From Actinobacteria bacterium casp-actino5 (GTDB lineage Bacteria; Actinomycetota; Acidimicrobiia; Acidimicrobiales; Ilumatobacteraceae): 64,000 bases of DNA. The DNA is taken from assembly GCA_001510385.1 (NCBI GenBank), contig LFFE01000015.1, positions 1 through 64,000 of the forward strand, given 5' to 3'. The translations under genes were made by a program, and so were the position numbers. The notes beneath the pieces are model-generated. The model saw only the letters and a program-made list of their open reading frames with translations, searched no databases and had not been told where the DNA came from. Of the stretch, positions 1 to 8,913 are shown one piece after another (the first letter of the stretch is position 1; each line of letters starts with the position of its first letter).

Positions 1-588
1 AACTCGAGGGGTGTCGGGAGCGATATCAAGTGGCTCATCTTCGAGCCAGGGTGCGATTTCTTCTTCACGAGGTTTTGCGCGATCTCCAAGCTTCTCGAGT
101 ACGACGTCAAGGAGGTCGCCAGCGCGACGTCCGTGTAGCGCGCTCACCGGCACTGGCTCGTTCAATCCAAGAGCGAGAAACTCCCACATTTCACGCTCGC
201 GAATGTCGTTATCTGCCTTGTTGGCCACCACAATGACGTCGACGCCCGAACGGCGAAGCCAGGCCGCAATCTCATCATCCTGCGATACGGTTCCCACGCT
301 CGCATCGACGACAAGAAGCACGAGGTCAGCAGTACTAACCGCTGATTCGACTTGTCGGCTGACCTTTTCATCAAGTTCATCGCCGCCAGGCATCCATCCG
401 CCGGTGTCAACGACAGTGAATGGGACTCCGAGCCATTCCGCTTCGAGCTCTTTACGGTCTCGAGTGATTCCGGGGCGATCTTCTGTAATCGCGACTTGCT
501 CGCCGGCAATGCGGTTGAAGAGCGTCGATTTTCCAACATTGGGGCGACCAACGATGACCACGGTGGGCAGTAATTGGTCTTCGGTCAT
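1..588 (-). CDS. der: GTPase Der (EngA), N-terminal part, cut by window edge
   Basis: Ribosome-assembly GTPase with two tandem G domains that acts on 50S subunit maturation. Only the first 196 codons are present and the gene runs off the left edge. The first G domain is complete: GRPNVGKST P-loop near residue 13, switch region with PGITRD, DTGG G3 motif near residue 61 and NKAD G4 motif near residue 124. The second G domain and the KH-like domain lie outside the window. The ATG at 586-588 overlaps the TGA of the upstream DUF512 gene as ATGA, which suggests translational coupling. No promoter of its own is visible. Identification is secure. Confidence 0.95.
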   Translation of the reverse strand, partial: MTEDQLLPTVVIVGRPNVGKSTLFNRIAGEQVAITEDRPGITRDRKELEAEWLGVPFTVVDTGGWMPGGDELDEKVSRQVESAVSTADLVLLVVDASVGTVSQDDEIAAWLRRSGVDVIVVANKADNDIREREMWEFLALGLNEPVPVSALHGRRAGDLLDVVLEKLGDRAKPREEEIAPWLEDEPLDIAPDTPRV

Positions 589-1997
589 GATTTCAGTCCT
601 AACGCCGCTCGAAGAGCATGGCCATGGGTTGGTACGACATCAACGGCGACGGGAAGGTCGTCTACAGACATTCCATCAAGAAACTGTCCCGAATCTGAAA
701 GACATACGTCAGGCAGAAGGTATCGACGTTGTGGATCGGCGGTCGCCAGGGCGACAGAGATATCGGTACCCGTAAGAAGTCCGGTTACTCCAGTGTTTCC
801 GCCGAAATAGTTATTGTCGATTGCGAGAATCTCGATATCGAGATGAGTGTCAGTGTGATCGAGGAGTGGACGAAGGACTTGTGCTCCGAGTGCTCCAGTG
901 ATGATCGTGATCGCTGTTGAGGCTGGCCGTTTCGTTCTTGACAGGGCCACAGGTGTTGATCGCAGCCCTGTGTATGCCGCAGGATTTTCTAACTGGCCCA
1001 CATCTACTGCGGCAAAGAAACCTCGTTGAGGGGCAGTCACTGAAGGCAGCAGGTCAAAAAATTCTTCCTTAAAAGTTGACGCCATACCGATGCCGTCCTC
1101 GTGCATATCGCAATTGCCGTAGTCCTTGAGGGGCGGGAAGTCTTTACCGGCCAGCAGAAAGTATTCGTCTGCAGCGAACACCATGGGATGACCAACAAGT
1201 TCGGTAAACAATTCTTGCCATTCCAGAACTGTTGCGAGAACGCTCACTGCCTCTTCCCCGGTATGCGGCCTCATTGCGGGCTCGCTGTTGAAGCGCGACA
1301 CGCCAAGTGGTACAACCGCTACCGACGCAAGATCAGAAAATGAGTCAGCAATTCCGAGCATGGTTCGTTCAAGTATCTCGCCGTCGTTCACGCCAGGGCA
1401 TACGACAATTTGTCCTCGCACCTCGATCCCTGCGTCGAGAATTGCTCGTAACCAGCGAAGACTCATTCCGCCGCGCGGATTCTTCAGCATGCGAGAGCGA
1501 TCAAACGGATCAATCGCATGAATGCTCACGTGCAGCGGAGAAAGTCGTTCGTCAATTACTCGTTCGAGGTCACTTTCGGTGAAGCGAGTGAGGGTGGTGA
1601 AATTTCCGAACAAAAAACTGAGCCGATAGTCGTCGTCTTTGAGGTACAGGCTCCGACGCATGCCCTTCGGAAGTTGATGAATGAAGCAAAATTCACAGTG
1701 GTTGTCGCAAGTGCGGACACGATCGAACACAGCGCTTTCGATCTCGATGCCGAGCTTGGTTCCCTCAGCCTTTGAAATTTCGAGGTCGACCTCAAGTCCG
1801 CCCCGGACGACAGAAATCACTGGGTCGTTTACATCAATTGCCCACTGCCACTCGATGATGTCACGCGGCATGACACCATCAACACCCGTGATCTCGTCAC
1901 CTACGAGCGCGCCAGCGATAGCGGCAGGAGAATCTGCAACGACCCCGGTGATCACGGGGCCTTCCGTTCGCAAGCGCGTTTGTGATGGCATTGACAT
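585..1997 (-). CDS. DUF512 / TIGR03279-type radical-SAM-like protein with N-terminal PDZ-like domain
   Basis: 470 residues. Residues 12-80 resemble a PDZ-like domain, followed by a radical-SAM-like cluster motif CX3CX2C (C97, C101, C104) and the C-terminal DUF512 region. The family is widely found beside der, as here, but its reaction is not established to my knowledge. The gene overlaps der by four bases, so the two are probably one transcript. A hexamer TAGCCT lies nine bases before the ATG (2007-2012, minus strand), which would give a leader of only about 2-3 bases. Confidence is high for the family and low for a function. Confidence 0.85.
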   Translation of the reverse strand: MSMPSQTRLRTEGPVITGVVADSPAAIAGALVGDEITGVDGVMPRDIIEWQWAIDVNDPVISVVRGGLEVDLEISKAEGTKLGIEIESAVFDRVRTCDNHCEFCFIHQLPKGMRRSLYLKDDDYRLSFLFGNFTTLTRFTESDLERVIDERLSPLHVSIHAIDPFDRSRMLKNPRGGMSLRWLRAILDAGIEVRGQIVVCPGVNDGEILERTMLGIADSFSDLASVAVVPLGVSRFNSEPAMRPHTGEEAVSVLATVLEWQELFTELVGHPMVFAADEYFLLAGKDFPPLKDYGNCDMHEDGIGMASTFKEEFFDLLPSVTAPQRGFFAAVDVGQLENPAAYTGLRSTPVALSRTKRPASTAITIITGALGAQVLRPLLDHTDTHLDIEILAIDNNYFGGNTGVTGLLTGTDISVALATADPQRRYLLPDVCLSDSGQFLDGMSVDDLPVAVDVVPTHGHALRAALGLKS

Positions 1998-2045
1998 AGC
2001 GAAAAGAGGCTACCTCTGAACGACCCCGGCTAGATTGAGGGCACC

Positions 2046-3101
2046 ATGCCAGTTGATCGCGTCCTGCTTGCTGAGCCCCGTGGCTTCTGCGCCGGCGTCG
2101 AGATGGCAATTAAAGCCTTGGCTTGGATGGTTCGTGCTTTTGAGCCTCCTGTGTACTGCTATCACGAGATCGTCCATAACCAGATTGTGGTTGATGCCTT
2201 TCGGTCTCAAGGTGTTCAGTTCGTTGATGACATTGAAGAAGTTCCTATTGGACGGCCCATCATGTTGTCGGCACATGGCTCTGCGCCCGAGGTGGTAGCG
2301 AGCGCTCGAACACGTGGTTCATTCGTCGTTGACTCTGTGTGTCCGTTAGTGACGAAAGTCCATCACGAGGTGAAGGTGCGGGCTGCAAAGGGTTATCGAA
2401 TTGTCTACGTCGGTCATGAGGGCCACGAAGAGGCTGTTGGAACGATGGCAGTTGCACCTGATGCAATTGATCGCGTGGAGAGTGTTGAAGAAGTCGACGC
2501 ACTTCCGGAAATCGACGGTGCGGTCGCTCTTCTCGCTCAAACAACCCTCTCCCACCGGGACTGGGAGGGCGTTGCGGTACGTGTGAAGCAACGCTTCCCG
2601 AATGTGTGGACGCCCGGCAGAAGTGATCTTTGCTTCGCGACGACGAACCGTCAAAGCTCCTTGCTCGCAATGGCTGAACGCTGTGACTCCATCGTTGTGA
2701 TCGGCTCTGCGAACTCATCAAATACCAAGGCGCTAGCTCGTCTCGCGTCTGATGCGGGGTGCTCGAATGTTGTTCGGATCAACACTGCCGAGGAATTACC
2801 ACAGGGACTCGTCGGGGTTGTGGGAGTGACGGCTGGGGCGTCTGCACCAGAGCAATTGGTCAGAGAGGTGCTGGAGCAGCTTTCACCGAAGAACGGAATT
2901 GAACTTGTTCGGGTAACGGAGGAGGACGAGTATTTCCCTCCCCCACGCAATATCAGAGACCTGCAGGCGGCAATCGAATGTGCCTCGACGGTACTTCTTG
3001 GGGGCGGCATGCTCGCCAGTCCCAAGATGGATGACCGATCACTATCTGCAAGCGTTGTGCTCGCAGCGCTGGACGGTACTCAACACAAAGGAACAATGTG
3101 A
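2046..3101 (+). CDS. ispH: 4-hydroxy-3-methylbut-2-enyl diphosphate reductase
   Basis: Last enzyme of the MEP isoprenoid pathway; it reduces HMBPP to IPP and DMAPP with an iron-sulfur cluster. 351 residues, normal for the family. The three cluster cysteines are visible at C15 (PRGFCAG), C99 (DSVCPLV) and C196 (DLCFATTNRQ), with the conserved histidines in YHEIVHN and SAHG. The ATG at 2046 is preceded by GAGGG at 2037-2041 and by a hexamer TAGATT (2031-2036) nine bases upstream. The divergent gap to the DUF512 gene is 48 bases. The last bases overlap the next GTG start (GTGA). Confidence 0.96.
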   Translation: MPVDRVLLAEPRGFCAGVEMAIKALAWMVRAFEPPVYCYHEIVHNQIVVDAFRSQGVQFVDDIEEVPIGRPIMLSAHGSAPEVVASARTRGSFVVDSVCPLVTKVHHEVKVRAAKGYRIVYVGHEGHEEAVGTMAVAPDAIDRVESVEEVDALPEIDGAVALLAQTTLSHRDWEGVAVRVKQRFPNVWTPGRSDLCFATTNRQSSLLAMAERCDSIVVIGSANSSNTKALARLASDAGCSNVVRINTAEELPQGLVGVVGVTAGASAPEQLVREVLEQLSPKNGIELVRVTEEDEYFPPPRNIRDLQAAIECASTVLLGGGMLASPKMDDRSLSASVVLAALDGTQHKGTM

Positions 3102-3514
3102 ATTCGCTCACCCCTGCGCTCGACACCCTACGTATTTCGCTACATCTCGCATCCGTTGCCGTTTGGGTTGGTGGACAGATCGTCATTGCCGCAATCGTTC
3201 CAGCGCTCCGATCTGAACATCGCTCCGCCCTGCCTCTCGTCGCAAAGGGATTCGCTCGGGTCGCATGGCCTGCATTTGCGGTATCGGTACTTACCGGCAT
3301 GTGGTCGATCATGACTGTTGATGTTGGCTCTACCTCTAGTGGTTATCAACTAGCAATGATGTTGAAAGTGCTCGCAGTTCTGCTCAGTGGTGGCGCTGCA
3401 GCAATTCACTCGGCTGGTTCATCGACGGCAGCAAAAGCGATTGGCGGATCACTTGGGTTGGTGTTTGCGCTCGCAGCGGTGGTGCTTGGAGTTCTAATTA
3501 GAACAGGGGCCTAA
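3098..3514 (+). CDS. Small integral membrane protein, CopD/DUF2269-like
   Basis: 138 residues with about four hydrophobic segments, near residues 12-34, 52-72, 84-102 and 113-135. The first helix has the histidine and glycine pattern of CopD-type four-helix membrane proteins (LHLASVAVWVGGQ). CopD-like domains are linked to copper or other membrane redox functions, but no metal ligand set can be assigned here. It starts at a GTG overlapping the ispH stop by four bases, so it is probably translated with ispH. Function unknown. Confidence 0.6.
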   Translation: MNSLTPALDTLRISLHLASVAVWVGGQIVIAAIVPALRSEHRSALPLVAKGFARVAWPAFAVSVLTGMWSIMTVDVGSTSSGYQLAMMLKVLAVLLSGGAAAIHSAGSSTAAKAIGGSLGLVFALAAVVLGVLIRTGA

Positions 3515-3517
3515 CTC

Positions 3518-4000
3518 ATGAGAGGTGCTTGGCGTTGGATTATTCTGATGACAGCCATTGGCTCTATCGGTATTGCATACCTGCGTGAGCAGCGCTCTGA
3601 TCCAGCAACCACTGAGTCGGCTTCGGCTGCCATGGATGTGGAAGTAACGACGACCGAGGTGTTCGAAGTGGTCGAACCAATACCTGAATGGTGCGAAAAG
3701 TTATTGACGATTGATGAGTCAACTCCATTCGATGTCGTGGCGCAGTTGTACTTTGAGGTCGCTGTTGTGGCTGGCGGCGTTGTCGAACGGGATCTCACGG
3801 CTGCGGCAATTGTGCTGTCGGGACAATCGACGGTGGAAGTCGCCCCCTTGAATTCCAGCGTGCCAACAATTGATGAGAATCTTGATGCCGAAGGAAGATA
3901 CATCGAAGATGATGCAGTACTACGTGCTGGTCAGCAGGTCGACGAAATCTGTAAACGGACGTCGCTGCAGGCGGCTCCGGCAGCAACTGCTCCGGAGTGA
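3518..4000 (+). CDS. Hypothetical secreted or membrane-anchored protein
   Basis: 160 residues, family not recognised. Residues 5-21 form a hydrophobic segment after a positively charged start (MRGAWRW), consistent with an N-terminal anchor or signal peptide. A low-complexity stretch rich in Ala, Thr, Glu and Val follows, then an acidic domain with two cysteines (WCEKL near 59, EICKR near 145) that could form a disulfide outside the membrane. It starts three bases after the preceding stop, so it belongs to the ispH transcription unit. Confidence 0.6.
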   Translation: MRGAWRWIILMTAIGSIGIAYLREQRSDPATTESASAAMDVEVTTTEVFEVVEPIPEWCEKLLTIDESTPFDVVAQLYFEVAVVAGGVVERDLTAAAIVLSGQSTVEVAPLNSSVPTIDENLDAEGRYIEDDAVLRAGQQVDEICKRTSLQAAPAATAPE

Positions 4001-4044
4001 GGCCGTCCCACTCGGTGCGTTTCGGCGCAACGATGGTGACGTAC

Positions 4045-4050
4045 TAGGTT
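4045..4050 (+). promoter_or_regulatory. Leaderless -10 hexamer TAGGTT for the acyl-CoA synthetase gene
   Basis: TAGGTT is followed by six bases and then the ATG at 4057. This fits the TANNNT promoter type in which transcription begins on the start codon. No Shine-Dalgarno sequence is visible before this ATG. Supported by the recurrence of the same layout at fourteen other genes in the window; not experimentally shown. Confidence 0.6.
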
Positions 4051-4056
4051 TCGTGC

Positions 4057-5607
4057 ATGTTCCCCGGATCACATATCGCCATCCAACCCGACAAGCCCGC
4101 TCTCGTCATGGCGGGAACTGGGCAGGTTCAAACATTCGCGGAACTTGACGCAGCCGCTAATCGCCTGAGCCGTGTCCTTCGTGATGCAGGAATTCAAGCC
4201 GGAGATCATGTCGCGATTTGTATGGAGAACAATCCACATTTTCTAGAAGTGCTCTGGGGTTGCCATTACGCAGGAGTGGTGTACACGGCTGCTTCATCTC
4301 GGCTCACCTCGGATGAACTCGCTTACATCATGAATGACTGTGGAGCAAAAGCGTTCATCACTTCGATGTACAAGGCAGAACAAGCCGCAGAGGTCCGTGA
4401 TGGGACGCCACATGTGACGTTGCGTTTGATGATCGATGGAACAATTGAAGGACACGGGTCCTATGAAGACGCAGTGGCCGCGGCAAGCAGTGATCCATTG
4501 CCTAATCGGATCGCCGGTCGAGACATGCTGTACTCCTCTGGCACAACAGGCCGCCCCAAAGGCGTGTTCCCATCGCTTCCCGAGGTGCCGCTTGAAGAAT
4601 GGTCGAGCAGCATCGAAGGACTTCAGCAGCTGCTGTTTGGAATGGACGCGAGCAAGGTGTACCTCTCCCCTGCTCCGATGTACCACGCAGCTCCTCTTCG
4701 CTTCTGCCTTGCGACCCAGGCGATCGGTGCAACGGTCGTGCTGATGGAGCATTTCGACGCAGAGGACTACCTCAAATATGTCGATCAGTACAAAGTCACT
4801 CACTCGCAGCTTGTGCCGACAATGTTCGTTCGGATGTTGAAACTTGGTGACGATGTTCGAGCCAAATATGACGTGTCGACGATTGAAGCCGCTGTACATG
4901 CAGCGGCGCCGTGCCCAGTGACCGTGAAACAGCAGATGATCGACTGGTGGGGCCCAGTAATTCATGAGTACTACGCCGGAACCGAAGGAAACGGTTTCGT
5001 CTACTGCAATAGTGAGGGCTGGCTTGCTCACCCGGGAACAGTTGGGTCTCCACTGAACTGTGTTGTTCACATCGTGGGCGAGGACGGCGAGGAAGTACCA
5101 ACTGGTGAATCGGGAACGATTTACTTCGAAGCGGGAGGAACGTTCGAATATCACAACGATCCAGAGAAGACTGCAGGGTCCCGTCACCCAAAGGGTTGGA
5201 GCACGCTCGGTGACGTCGGCTACCTCGATGAGGACGGATTTGTCTTTCTCACCGATCGCAAGGCGTACATGATCATCACTGGTGGTGTGAATGTGTACCC
5301 GCAGGAGTCGGAGAATCTCCTCGTGACTCATCCGGCAGTTATCGACGTCGCCGTATTTGGAATCCCAAATGACGACTTTGGCGAGGAGGTGAAAGCCGTT
5401 GTTCAGCCCGCTGAGATGCCCGCTGATGCAACAACGGCTGGCGAACTAGAACGTGAGCTGATTCGTTTCTGCCGAGAGCATCTTGCTGATGTCAAGTGCC
5501 CACGATCAATCGACTTTCGCGAGGAGTTGCCTCGGCACCCGACGGGCAAGCTGTACAAGCGTCTGTTGAAGGACGAGTACTGGGCTGCCGCTGGTCGAGC
5601 TATTTAA
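4057..5607 (+). CDS. Acyl-CoA synthetase (AMP-forming, fatty-acid CoA ligase family)
   Basis: 516 residues. Adenylate-forming enzyme that activates a carboxylic acid to acyl-AMP and then acyl-CoA. Visible motifs are the P-loop YSSGTTGRPKG (about 159-169), the YYAGTE motif near 305, GDVGYLDEDGF near 388, the DRK hinge and the C-terminal PTGK lysine near 496. The substrate cannot be read from sequence; the FadD-like architecture suggests a medium or long acyl chain. The gene has its own apparent leaderless promoter, and its TAA overlaps the next ATG (TAATG), so the downstream phosphodiesterase is coupled. Confidence 0.9.
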   Translation: MFPGSHIAIQPDKPALVMAGTGQVQTFAELDAAANRLSRVLRDAGIQAGDHVAICMENNPHFLEVLWGCHYAGVVYTAASSRLTSDELAYIMNDCGAKAFITSMYKAEQAAEVRDGTPHVTLRLMIDGTIEGHGSYEDAVAAASSDPLPNRIAGRDMLYSSGTTGRPKGVFPSLPEVPLEEWSSSIEGLQQLLFGMDASKVYLSPAPMYHAAPLRFCLATQAIGATVVLMEHFDAEDYLKYVDQYKVTHSQLVPTMFVRMLKLGDDVRAKYDVSTIEAAVHAAAPCPVTVKQQMIDWWGPVIHEYYAGTEGNGFVYCNSEGWLAHPGTVGSPLNCVVHIVGEDGEEVPTGESGTIYFEAGGTFEYHNDPEKTAGSRHPKGWSTLGDVGYLDEDGFVFLTDRKAYMIITGGVNVYPQESENLLVTHPAVIDVAVFGIPNDDFGEEVKAVVQPAEMPADATTAGELERELIRFCREHLADVKCPRSIDFREELPRHPTGKLYKRLLKDEYWAAAGRAI

Positions 5608-6365
5608 TGACAACAGGTCGCCCGAGGGCTCCTCACCCGTTTCTTGAGTGGGATGGCGTCCTTGCGTTCGCCCATCGGGGCGGAGTGAGCGAAGCGCCTG
5701 AAAATACGCTCGCTGCATTTCAACATTCTGTTGATCTCGGATACACCTTCCTTGAGACCGACGTTCACCTCACCAGCGACGGCGTACTGGTTGCGTTCCA
5801 CGATCCCGATCTCGAACGAACGTGCGGAATCAAGGGAAAGATCAATGATCTGAGCTGGGATGAGGTGCGACAAGCGCGGGTCGAGGGAACACACCCGATT
5901 CCACAGTTCACTGATCTACTCGATGCATTCACTCACGCCCGCATCAATGTTGACTGCAAGTCAGATGAAGCACTTCAACCACTTATCTCTCTGCTTAGCG
6001 AGCGTGATTGTCTCGATCGGATATGTGTTGGTAGCTTCAGCGATCGTCGCCTTCGAGCAGTTCGCAAGGCCTTCGGTAATCGGGTGTGTACGATTCTGGG
6101 GCCAGTCGAGACGACTCGACTCACTGCTGGAGCTCCTATTCCCAAGGGAGCGTTCGCTGCGCAAGTTCCACCGACCGCTGGAAAGCTCCCGTTGGTGACA
6201 GAGCGTTTTGTCTCGAGAACTCACCGACGTGGCCTTCAGGTACATGTCTGGACGATCGATGATGTCGATGAAATGAATCGCCTCCTCGATCTCGGTGTCG
6301 ACGGACTGATGACGGATCAACCCGCGGTCCTGAAGGCGGTGCTCGAAGCGCGTGGCCAGTGGTGA
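5607..6365 (+). CDS. Glycerophosphodiester phosphodiesterase family protein
   Basis: 252 residues from the ATG at 5607, which overlaps the preceding stop as TAATG. Upstream in-frame codons belong to the acyl-CoA synthetase region and are not part of this gene. GDPD motifs: AHRGG with catalytic His near residue 23, PENT, LETDVHLTSDG and FHDPDLERT with the second catalytic His, and the C-terminal VHVWTIDD. The family hydrolyses glycerophosphodiesters to glycerol 3-phosphate plus alcohol. No signal peptide is seen, so it is probably cytoplasmic. It sits with an acyl-CoA synthetase, suggesting lipid turnover. Confidence 0.88.
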   Translation: MTTGRPRAPHPFLEWDGVLAFAHRGGVSEAPENTLAAFQHSVDLGYTFLETDVHLTSDGVLVAFHDPDLERTCGIKGKINDLSWDEVRQARVEGTHPIPQFTDLLDAFTHARINVDCKSDEALQPLISLLSERDCLDRICVGSFSDRRLRAVRKAFGNRVCTILGPVETTRLTAGAPIPKGAFAAQVPPTAGKLPLVTERFVSRTHRRGLQVHVWTIDDVDEMNRLLDLGVDGLMTDQPAVLKAVLEARGQW

Positions 6366-6388
6366 CTGACTCAACAGCACATCAGAAA

Positions 6389-7357
6389 TCAGTGATGGTC
6401 AAATAACCGTCCAACGCGTTCGACGTAGTCGCGCTGGTCCTGCATTTCAAACACGGGAATCATGAATTCACTCAACATGTGAGTCTCAACTAGCTCGGTC
6501 AACTGTGCCCTGCACTCATCCTCAGTGCCATGAATGACGAATGGCAATACCCAGTCATCCGAAACGTATTGTGCCGCAACATGGAGACCATCTGCCATGG
6601 CATTCCGAATTCGCTCGACATCTTCATCTGTCATGCCAATCTGCTCGCGAATGTCAGTTGGAGAGTCGCACAGCCGATACGTCATATGTGGCCGAACGGC
6701 TTCAAGATCGCCGTCGGTCATCACAATAGATGTTGAGTACGACAGGTCGACCGAGTTGCCAGAAATGGCTGCCCCTTTGCGAACGGTGTCAACCGACGCC
6801 GAAAGAGTTGTCTCGTGGAGGAAATCGAGAATCACGCCATCGGCTAACTCACCCCCGAGAGTTAGCACGCGAGGTCCACGTCCAGCCAGCCATATCGGAA
6901 TATCTTGATATGGGCGAGCCATGGTGGCCTGGTGAAGACGCACCGTCTCACCCTCAAAATCAACTTGCTCCCCTGACCACAATCCCCTGCACACTCTGAT
7001 GAGTTCTCGCAGCGACACCACCGGGCGTGAGCGCGACAGGCCAAGTGCGTCGAGAGTGAGGGAGCCACCGGCTCCAAAGCCGGCTACAGCGCGCCCTCCA
7101 CTCAATTCTGCGAGGCTCGCATGGGCGACAGCGGTTTGTCCAGGGTGCCGGGTGAAGGGATTGGTGATTCCAGGGCCCACCAACATGTTCGAGGTCGCTA
7201 AGGCAACCGCACTTGAGACCACATACACATCATGAGTGGCGAGCCCCTCGTCATATAGGCGGCATGTGCTGTAGCCCGAGTTCTCAGCGACTTGAACAAG
7301 TTCGATCACCTCTTCAATGGGGCCATCAGGAATGATGTTTAGCGCTAACGAGACCAC
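6389..7357 (-). CDS. LLM-class (luciferase-like) F420-type oxidoreductase
   Basis: 322 residues with the TIM-barrel pattern of the luciferase-like monooxygenase superfamily: N-terminal LALNIIPDG strand, GPGITNPFTRHP, GFGAGG and the IPIWLAGRGPRVLTLGGE substrate-side loop. In actinobacteria these usually use coenzyme F420, but the cofactor (F420 or FMN) and substrate cannot be read here. It is the last gene of the minus-strand catabolic array. The start is GTG at 7357, with hexamer TAGCGT built on the yqeC stop codon six bases upstream. It converges on the phosphodiesterase gene with 23 bases between stops and no terminator. Confidence 0.82.
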   Translation of the reverse strand: MVSLALNIIPDGPIEEVIELVQVAENSGYSTCRLYDEGLATHDVYVVSSAVALATSNMLVGPGITNPFTRHPGQTAVAHASLAELSGGRAVAGFGAGGSLTLDALGLSRSRPVVSLRELIRVCRGLWSGEQVDFEGETVRLHQATMARPYQDIPIWLAGRGPRVLTLGGELADGVILDFLHETTLSASVDTVRKGAAISGNSVDLSYSTSIVMTDGDLEAVRPHMTYRLCDSPTDIREQIGMTDEDVERIRNAMADGLHVAAQYVSDDWVLPFVIHGTEDECRAQLTELVETHMLSEFMIPVFEMQDQRDYVERVGRLFDHH

Positions 7358-7363
7358 ACCGAA

Positions 7364-7369
7364 ACGCTA
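7364..7369 (-). promoter_or_regulatory. Leaderless -10 hexamer TAGCGT overlapping the yqeC stop codon
   Basis: On the minus strand TAGCGT is followed by six bases and the GTG of the LLM gene at 7357. The first three bases of the hexamer are the TAG stop of yqeC. The distance fits transcription beginning on the GTG. Confidence 0.55.
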
Positions 7370-8098
7370 CTTAACCTGTTCGAATTCAATCAATACGACT
7401 TCGTGGCTAGGGGTGAGGGCGTCTACCAATTCTTCAACCAAGTGAAATGTGGTCTGGTCTTCCTCTTGCAACGGTACTTTGGTGATGACGACTACTTTTC
7501 GGGCGTCTGCCGCACACCCCTTGAACGAACCATGCGGTGACGAAAGAACCGTTGCAGCTCGAGCCGGCGTGAGGCGTTCGTAGGGGCTGCAGCCAGCGAC
7601 TGCTGCGACTCTCAACGGACGATGGCATTGATCAGCAATGACTCGGCCGAGTGCGTCGGCTCCGATGACTGAGAGAACAGTCGTAGTCTGAACGGGAAGC
7701 ACCGGCTCGAAGTTCGCAGGGGCTTTGAATGGCCGATGTCGAGCACCATCGGCCTCAACGAGAACGAAATCGCAGAGAGAGTCGTCGCTAAACCATTCGT
7801 CGCAGACAGATGGAGGCACGCCGATGGACTTGTGTCCTTTGACTCCAGAGCGAACGAACACCGGTGAACTTCCGTTCCACGACGCAAGGGGTTGCTCAAA
7901 CGGTGCTTCGATCACGTCAAGATTTCCCGTTTGGTGCTCCCCCATCTTGGTTGTTGTCGTCACGATCGTGCGCCTGTTCATCGTCTGCGCGAGCTGAAAC
8001 AACAGGGTTGATTTGCCTCCTCCTCCGACGAGCGCAAGAAGTTCCCGCCGATCAAGATTGAGGGCAGTAGCCAGTCTCCCGCTCGGGATGGGGATCAT
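7367..8098 (-). CDS. yqeC: Selenium-dependent hydroxylase accessory protein YqeC
   Basis: 243 residues with an N-terminal P-loop GGGGKST (25-31), a TTTTKMG segment near 47 and LVEADGARHRPFKAP near 113. These fit the YqeC family of NTP-binding proteins. Comparative genomics by others associates this family, with YqeB, with selenium-dependent molybdenum hydroxylases; the biochemical step is unresolved to my knowledge. The ATG at 8098 overlaps the yqeB stop by four bases. Next to XdhD-like and XdhC-like genes, it supports a Se-dependent molybdenum enzyme, although no selenium donor genes lie in the window. Confidence 0.85.
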   Translation of the reverse strand: MIPIPSGRLATALNLDRRELLALVGGGGKSTLLFQLAQTMNRRTIVTTTTKMGEHQTGNLDVIEAPFEQPLASWNGSSPVFVRSGVKGHKSIGVPPSVCDEWFSDDSLCDFVLVEADGARHRPFKAPANFEPVLPVQTTTVLSVIGADALGRVIADQCHRPLRVAAVAGCSPYERLTPARAATVLSSPHGSFKGCAADARKVVVITKVPLQEEDQTTFHLVEELVDALTPSHEVVLIEFEQVK

Positions 8099-8913
8099 GA
8101 CCTGGTGCTCAGCCGGTGCAACGCTTCAACGACTCCCCCACCAACTGCGAGCGCTTTATCAGAAATCTGAACGCACGCCTCTGGGTCGTGTCGGGGGTCA
8201 ATATCGGCAATCTTCAGCCCTACAGAGACCTGCGAACCGGGAGCGATAAGTCCTCGCACCATTCCAGTAAATGGCGCATGGACATGCATTGATGTCTCCC
8301 CGGCGACTTCGCCAAGCACCGTTCCCTCTTTGACAAAGTCACCTATTTCTGACGACCACGTTATGCAACCACGCAAGGGTGCCCGTATGACTCTCTCTGC
8401 AGATTTCCCTTCGATTTCGCCGGGGCTCCCAGTATTGGGCTCAGCCATGCCTGAAAACAGGGCTCGTCCAAGGCGATGACCTCGCATCGTCTCTATGACG
8501 GCATGGCAGTGCGTTCCAACTGAAAACCCTGGACCGAGTGCAATCACGATTTCAGCGTCGTTCATCGATGAATCGAGAGGCTGTTTTGCAAGTCGGCAGT
8601 CAATGATGCTGCTCATTGGCTGTGACATCGGCACATCACCAATCGTTGGTGCGACGACAACCGGAATTTCGCCGAGGTTCCAACACGTGCGAACCGATTG
8701 TTCATCATCGCATCGCCGAGCAGCGAGACCCTCGATATCGATATGACCTGATGTGACCGCTGAAGAAACCGCGACCGTGCGACGAATGGTGAGCGGATGA
8801 GGAAGCTCAGCTACGAGCACTCGGAATCCGGCGTGGTGGAGCCGCCACACCACGCCAGTTGCGATATCTCCACCGCCTCTAACAAGGACGATCTCATCTG
8901 GTGCTGGTTGCAC
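8095..8913 (-). CDS. yqeB: Selenium-dependent molybdenum hydroxylase maturation protein YqeB (EF2563 family)
   Basis: 272 residues from the GTG at 8913, chosen because GAGG lies six bases before it and the product then begins just ahead of LVRGGGDIATGV, as in the family. A longer TTG start at 8943 has no ribosome-binding site. The N-terminal half has a Rossmann-like glycine motif; the middle has ALGPGFSVGTHCHAVIE and PNTG; the C-terminal half resembles a lipoyl or biotinyl-like barrel (FVKEGTVLGEVAG). The family is used as a genomic marker of selenium-dependent molybdenum hydroxylases. It overlaps the XdhC-like gene by 20 bases. Confidence 0.85.
   Translation of the reverse strand: MQPAPDEIVLVRGGGDIATGVVWRLHHAGFRVLVAELPHPLTIRRTVAVSSAVTSGHIDIEGLAARRCDDEQSVRTCWNLGEIPVVVAPTIGDVPMSQPMSSIIDCRLAKQPLDSSMNDAEIVIALGPGFSVGTHCHAVIETMRGHRLGRALFSGMAEPNTGSPGEIEGKSAERVIRAPLRGCITWSSEIGDFVKEGTVLGEVAGETSMHVHAPFTGMVRGLIAPGSQVSVGLKIADIDPRHDPEACVQISDKALAVGGGVVEALHRLSTRS

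Noticed and set aside
2007-2036. TAGCCT (minus) and TAGATT (plus) before the DUF512 gene and ispH as leaderless promoters
   Set aside because: Both lie nine bases from their start codons, outside the 6-7 base pattern, and ispH has a GAGGG site; kept only as notes in the gene entries.
4294-5331. 345-codon open frame on the minus strand inside the acyl-CoA synthetase gene
   Set aside because: Cys/His/Arg-rich composition without motifs; the plus-strand gene has all adenylate-forming motifs.
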